NCBI GenBank assembly: GCA_014238225.1
Contig: JABABL010000004.1
Coordinates: 1-62,538, forward strand
Direction of reading: 5' to 3'
DNA: 62,538 nucleotides
Source: Mycoplasmatales bacterium
GTDB lineage: Bacteria; Bacillota_I; Bacilli_A; Mycoplasmatales; JABAAY01
Position 1 is the first letter of the stretch; every line of letters begins with the position of its first letter. Under the pieces are notes generated by a model. That model was not told where the DNA came from and did no database searches. It was given only the letters and a program-made list of their open reading frames with translations. The translations under genes were made by a program, and so were the position numbers. Below are positions 60,124 through 62,538 of this stretch, in pieces.

Positions 60124-61257
60124 TTATATTGTGGTTCCTGACATTAATTTTACACTTTCAATGACACCGCCGCCTAAACAAATATCTTTATCGTAGATGA
60201 CCGCGAATTGTCCTGGTGTAATAAATTTAGTTTTATCTAGTACTTTTAAATTTAGTTTGTTGTCCACTTTAGTGATTTTAATTTTTTTGAAGCTCTGGTT
60301 GTATCGAAACTTGCACAACAATGTTTTATTGAGTATTTTTTTCTCACTCGAACCAGAAATATAGTTAAAATTTTTTACAGTGCAGAACGTGGCTACCATA
60401 TTGCTTTCATTACTTCCCTTTGTTACAAAAAGAGTGTTTTGAGATACATTCTTTTTACAAACAAAATACCTTTCCTCATTTCCAGAAAGATTTAGAAATT
60501 TTCGTTGGCCGATTGTATAAAACTCTATTCCATTGTGCTGTCCTATGATTTTATTGGTATCTGTATCAACGATATTTCCTGTGTGTTTGGGAATATAATT
60601 TTGAAGGAACTCCTCAAAATTTCTTTCGCCTATAAAACATATCCCAGTTGAGTCTTTCTTTTCCGATAAACTTTTATCCACTTGCGAAACAATTAGTCTA
60701 ACGTCTTTCTTCAGGATGTTTTCAAGAGGAAATATTACATTTTGTAATCTAGAATTAAAAATATTACTTAAAAAATATGTTTGATCTTTCCCCTTGTCTT
60801 TAGGAATTATCAGTAATGGTGTATTGTTATCGTATTGAATTTTTGCATAATGCCCTGTAGCAATTTTATAATTTGGAAATTTTTTCTCAATATAATCAAT
60901 AAAAGAACCAAATTTTATGTACTTATTACAAAAAACATCTGGATTAGGGGTTATGCCTTTACTTAAATCTTTTAAAAAATGGTCAAATACCCTGCTTTTA
61001 TATTCCTCAATGAATTCAACTTTTTCTACAGGAATTTGGAGCTTTTTTCCTATTCTTCTTACATCTTCTCAATCCTTAGTGGAAGTACATTGCTCTTTAA
61101 AATTTATTTCGCCATTTAGAAAACTATCTCAGTTTTCCATAAATACTCCTGTAACTTCTCAACCATTTTTCTTTAAAATTATTGCTGCAGCTGAACTGTC
61201 AACTCCTCCGCTCATTCCTACTACCACTTTTTTTGTAGTTGGATTATTTTGCATCAT
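60124..61257 (-). CDS. mnmA: tRNA 2-thiouridylase MnmA
   Basis: Makes 2-thiouridine at U34 of tRNA-Lys, Glu and Gln. A protein of 377 residues. The PP-loop S-G-G-V-D-S-S is at 16-22; the catalytic cysteines are Cys110 (N-P-D-V-F-C-N) and Cys207 (T-G-I-C-F-I-G). ATG 61254 is a near-equal start choice. Five Trp are TGA. It lies between two alpha/beta hydrolase genes, overlapping the upstream one by 14 bases. Confidence 0.94.
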
Positions 61258-62125
61258 TGAATAAATTCTCCAATTTTTCAGCAAATTCATACGGTAATTC
61301 AGCCATCGGATTATGGCCAGAATTATTAAAACTAGTTAGTTGTTGAAATTTAGGAATACATTTTGATAACCAAGCTGAATTACTATAAAAAACTATTCCA
61401 TCTTGAATTCCTCAGAATAATCAAGTATCAACATTGATTTTCTTATATGTCTTCTCCATGTTTCCGTTATAGGAGTCAGATAATGTCAATAATAACAATG
61501 CCAAATTAAATCCTATTTTTTTGCAATTGTTTTTTGCTATTGCTTGAAAAACTAAATTTTCTATTAATGGTATTTTCTTGGGAGTTTGAAAATAAGAAAG
61601 TTCCCTTGTTCTTTTAATTTCTTCAGAGGAGGTCATAAATAAGAACATTGCATCAGATGCATTTCTTAAATTAAAAACAAACGGTGTTACGGGAGAGACA
61701 AGGAGCAATTTATGTTTTGTTTTTAACCTATTACTCAATAGACTTGCAATGTAACCGCCCATAGAATGACCAATTATGTGTAAATTAGTAATTTTAAGAT
61801 CTTTTATTAATCGTTCACATTTCTCTGCATAAAAATCCATGCTTTCAACAATCGAGACATCGCTAATTTTGCTTTTTCCATATCCTGGAAGTTCAAAAAC
61901 ATAAATATTGAATTTTTTTATACAAGTTATAAAGGTTAAATATAAAATTATGTTCGAATTAAATCCCGGGATTAAAACTATGTTGCGTGTGGAATTATTA
62001 TCTACAAAAAGATATCTCATTTTGGTATCACCGTAATTGATGACATCGGATTTTCATTGTATGGGAAATTTAGAAAGAAAATTTTTAAGTGCTTTGCTTC
62101 CTGAATGCGCTTCTTTAAATTTCAT
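61244..62125 (-). CDS. Alpha/beta hydrolase
   Basis: A protein of 293 residues with a canonical elbow G-H-S-M-G (Ser121), an L-I-P-G-F oxyanion stretch near 51-55, an Asp near G-I-Q-D and the catalytic His in S-G-H-N-P-M. The C-terminal G-H-N-P then acidic-Pro pattern matches the other hydrolase beyond mnmA. Esterase or lipase activity is likely; the substrate is unknown. ATG 62125 gives the full fold. Confidence 0.85.
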
Positions 62126-62126
62126 G

Positions 62127-62411
62127 TTATGCCTTTAAATTATTATGTGTTTGTGTTTGCTTTATTGGTTCTGTTTCAGTTGTTTTGGAATCATTTTTTT
62201 GGATTGATTTTCAAGTAACAATTAACTTAGTAAAATTAACTAATCACAAAACGTTAGCAACTACAAAAAACACTACTCAAATTCAAAGAAAAAAATCTCT
62301 TCAAAACAAAACATTTTCTCTAAAAGCAAAGAAACTACCCGCTAAAACAAACATTCCGGTAACTATTCAAAAGTAGGTTAAAAAAAACATAAGTCATTTT
62401 CTTTTTCTCAT
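62127..62411 (-). CDS. Small two-helix membrane protein
   Basis: A protein of 94 residues with a basic start (M-R-K-R-K), two hydrophobic segments (about 6-26 and 37-63) rich in Trp, seven of which are TGA, and a polar Thr/Gln tail. I do not recognise it. A TATAAT box 6 bases before the ATG makes it the first gene of the hydrolase-mnmA-hydrolase-alaS run; its stop is 1 base from the next ATG. Confidence 0.7.
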
Positions 62412-62417
62412 TAGTTA

Positions 62418-62423
62418 ATTATA
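62418..62423 (-). promoter_or_regulatory. -10 box of the mnmA-alaS operon
   Basis: TATAAT on the minus strand, 6 bases (TAACTA) before the ATG at 62411. Confidence 0.55.
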
Positions 62424-62433
62424 TACAACTGTT

Positions 62434-62538
62434 CTACAAGACAGCAGTTTTCTTATATTTTTCAATAACATCTGCATATTTTTTTGCAATCAGTTTTTTT
62501 TGTTCAATTTTGTATATTTTAGATTTGTTGTTTATTTT
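62434..62538 (-). CDS. Carboxyl end of an unidentified protein (cut by window edge)
   Basis: Open for 34 codons from the window edge to TAG at 62434-62436. The translated end is Lys-rich with a short helix (Y-A-D-V-I-E-K-Y). Too short to identify. Confidence 0.5.
   Translation of the reverse strand, partial: KINNKSKIYKIEQKKLIAKKYADVIEKYKKTAVL

Noticed and set aside
62185-62376. Plus-strand Lys/Thr-rich frame
   Set aside because: Antisense to the small two-helix membrane protein, which has a good promoter and sits tightly in the operon.

Overview
The window looks like part of a Mollicutes (mycoplasma-like) chromosome. It is AT-rich and very gene-dense; no gap between genes exceeds about 161 bases. 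TGA must be read as tryptophan (genetic code 4). The clearest proof is in the primary sigma factor, where the invariant Trp-Trp pair is written TGA-TGA at 17248-17253. With TGA as Trp, nearly every apparent gene fragment joins into a full-length housekeeping gene. The MEP isoprenoid genes dxs, ispG and ispH are present. I saw no rRNA, tRNA, CRISPR array, insertion sequence or phage module. I cannot assign a genus.

Layout. 1-1488: a lipoprotein with internal repeats, cut by the window edge. 1.5-9.3 kb: rsmE and nagB, then a plus-strand run of a membrane protein, mtaB, a CrtI-like FAD oxidoreductase, deoC and a phosphohexomutase. 9.3-11.7 kb: a C39-peptidase ABC exporter with a miniature HlyD-like partner. 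11.7-18.5 kb: ybeY-dgkA-era and glyS-dnaG-rpoD-trmK. 18.5-22.8 kb: ispH, nfo, an aldehyde dehydrogenase and ispG. 22.9-29.4 kb: rpmG, a metallo-hydrolase, pepP, efp, nusB, an unknown gene in the usual ispA position, dxs and dinB. 29.4-33.2 kb: an ABC transporter, a Cas4/RecB-like nuclease and thioredoxin. 33.2-40.2 kb (minus): parE-parC-yqeG-nadD/yqeK fusion-mtnN. 40.3-53.5 kb: plsY, then minus-strand clusters aspS-yneF, relA-hisS, secDF-apt, ruvA-ruvB, yebC and nadE. 53.5-62.5 kb (minus): two alpha/beta hydrolases around mnmA, then alaS, greA, a double-glycine peptide, rplU-prp-rpmA and obg.

The most notable reading is a possible secreted-peptide system. An 87-residue protein at 55709-55972 carries a near-consensus double-glycine leader. 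It lies between greA and rplU and has an unusually strong Shine-Dalgarno sequence. About 44 kb away are an exporter with an intact C39 peptidase triad, the enzyme class that cuts such leaders, and a small membrane-fusion-like protein. Their linkage is inferred, not shown.

Expression style. First genes of transcription units usually have a -10 box (TATAAT, TAAAAT or TACAAT) ending about six bases before the start codon, implying leaderless mRNAs. Genes inside operons overlap or abut and often start with TTG or GTG. Convergent genes nearly touch or overlap, so their terminators, where visible, lie inside coding sequence.
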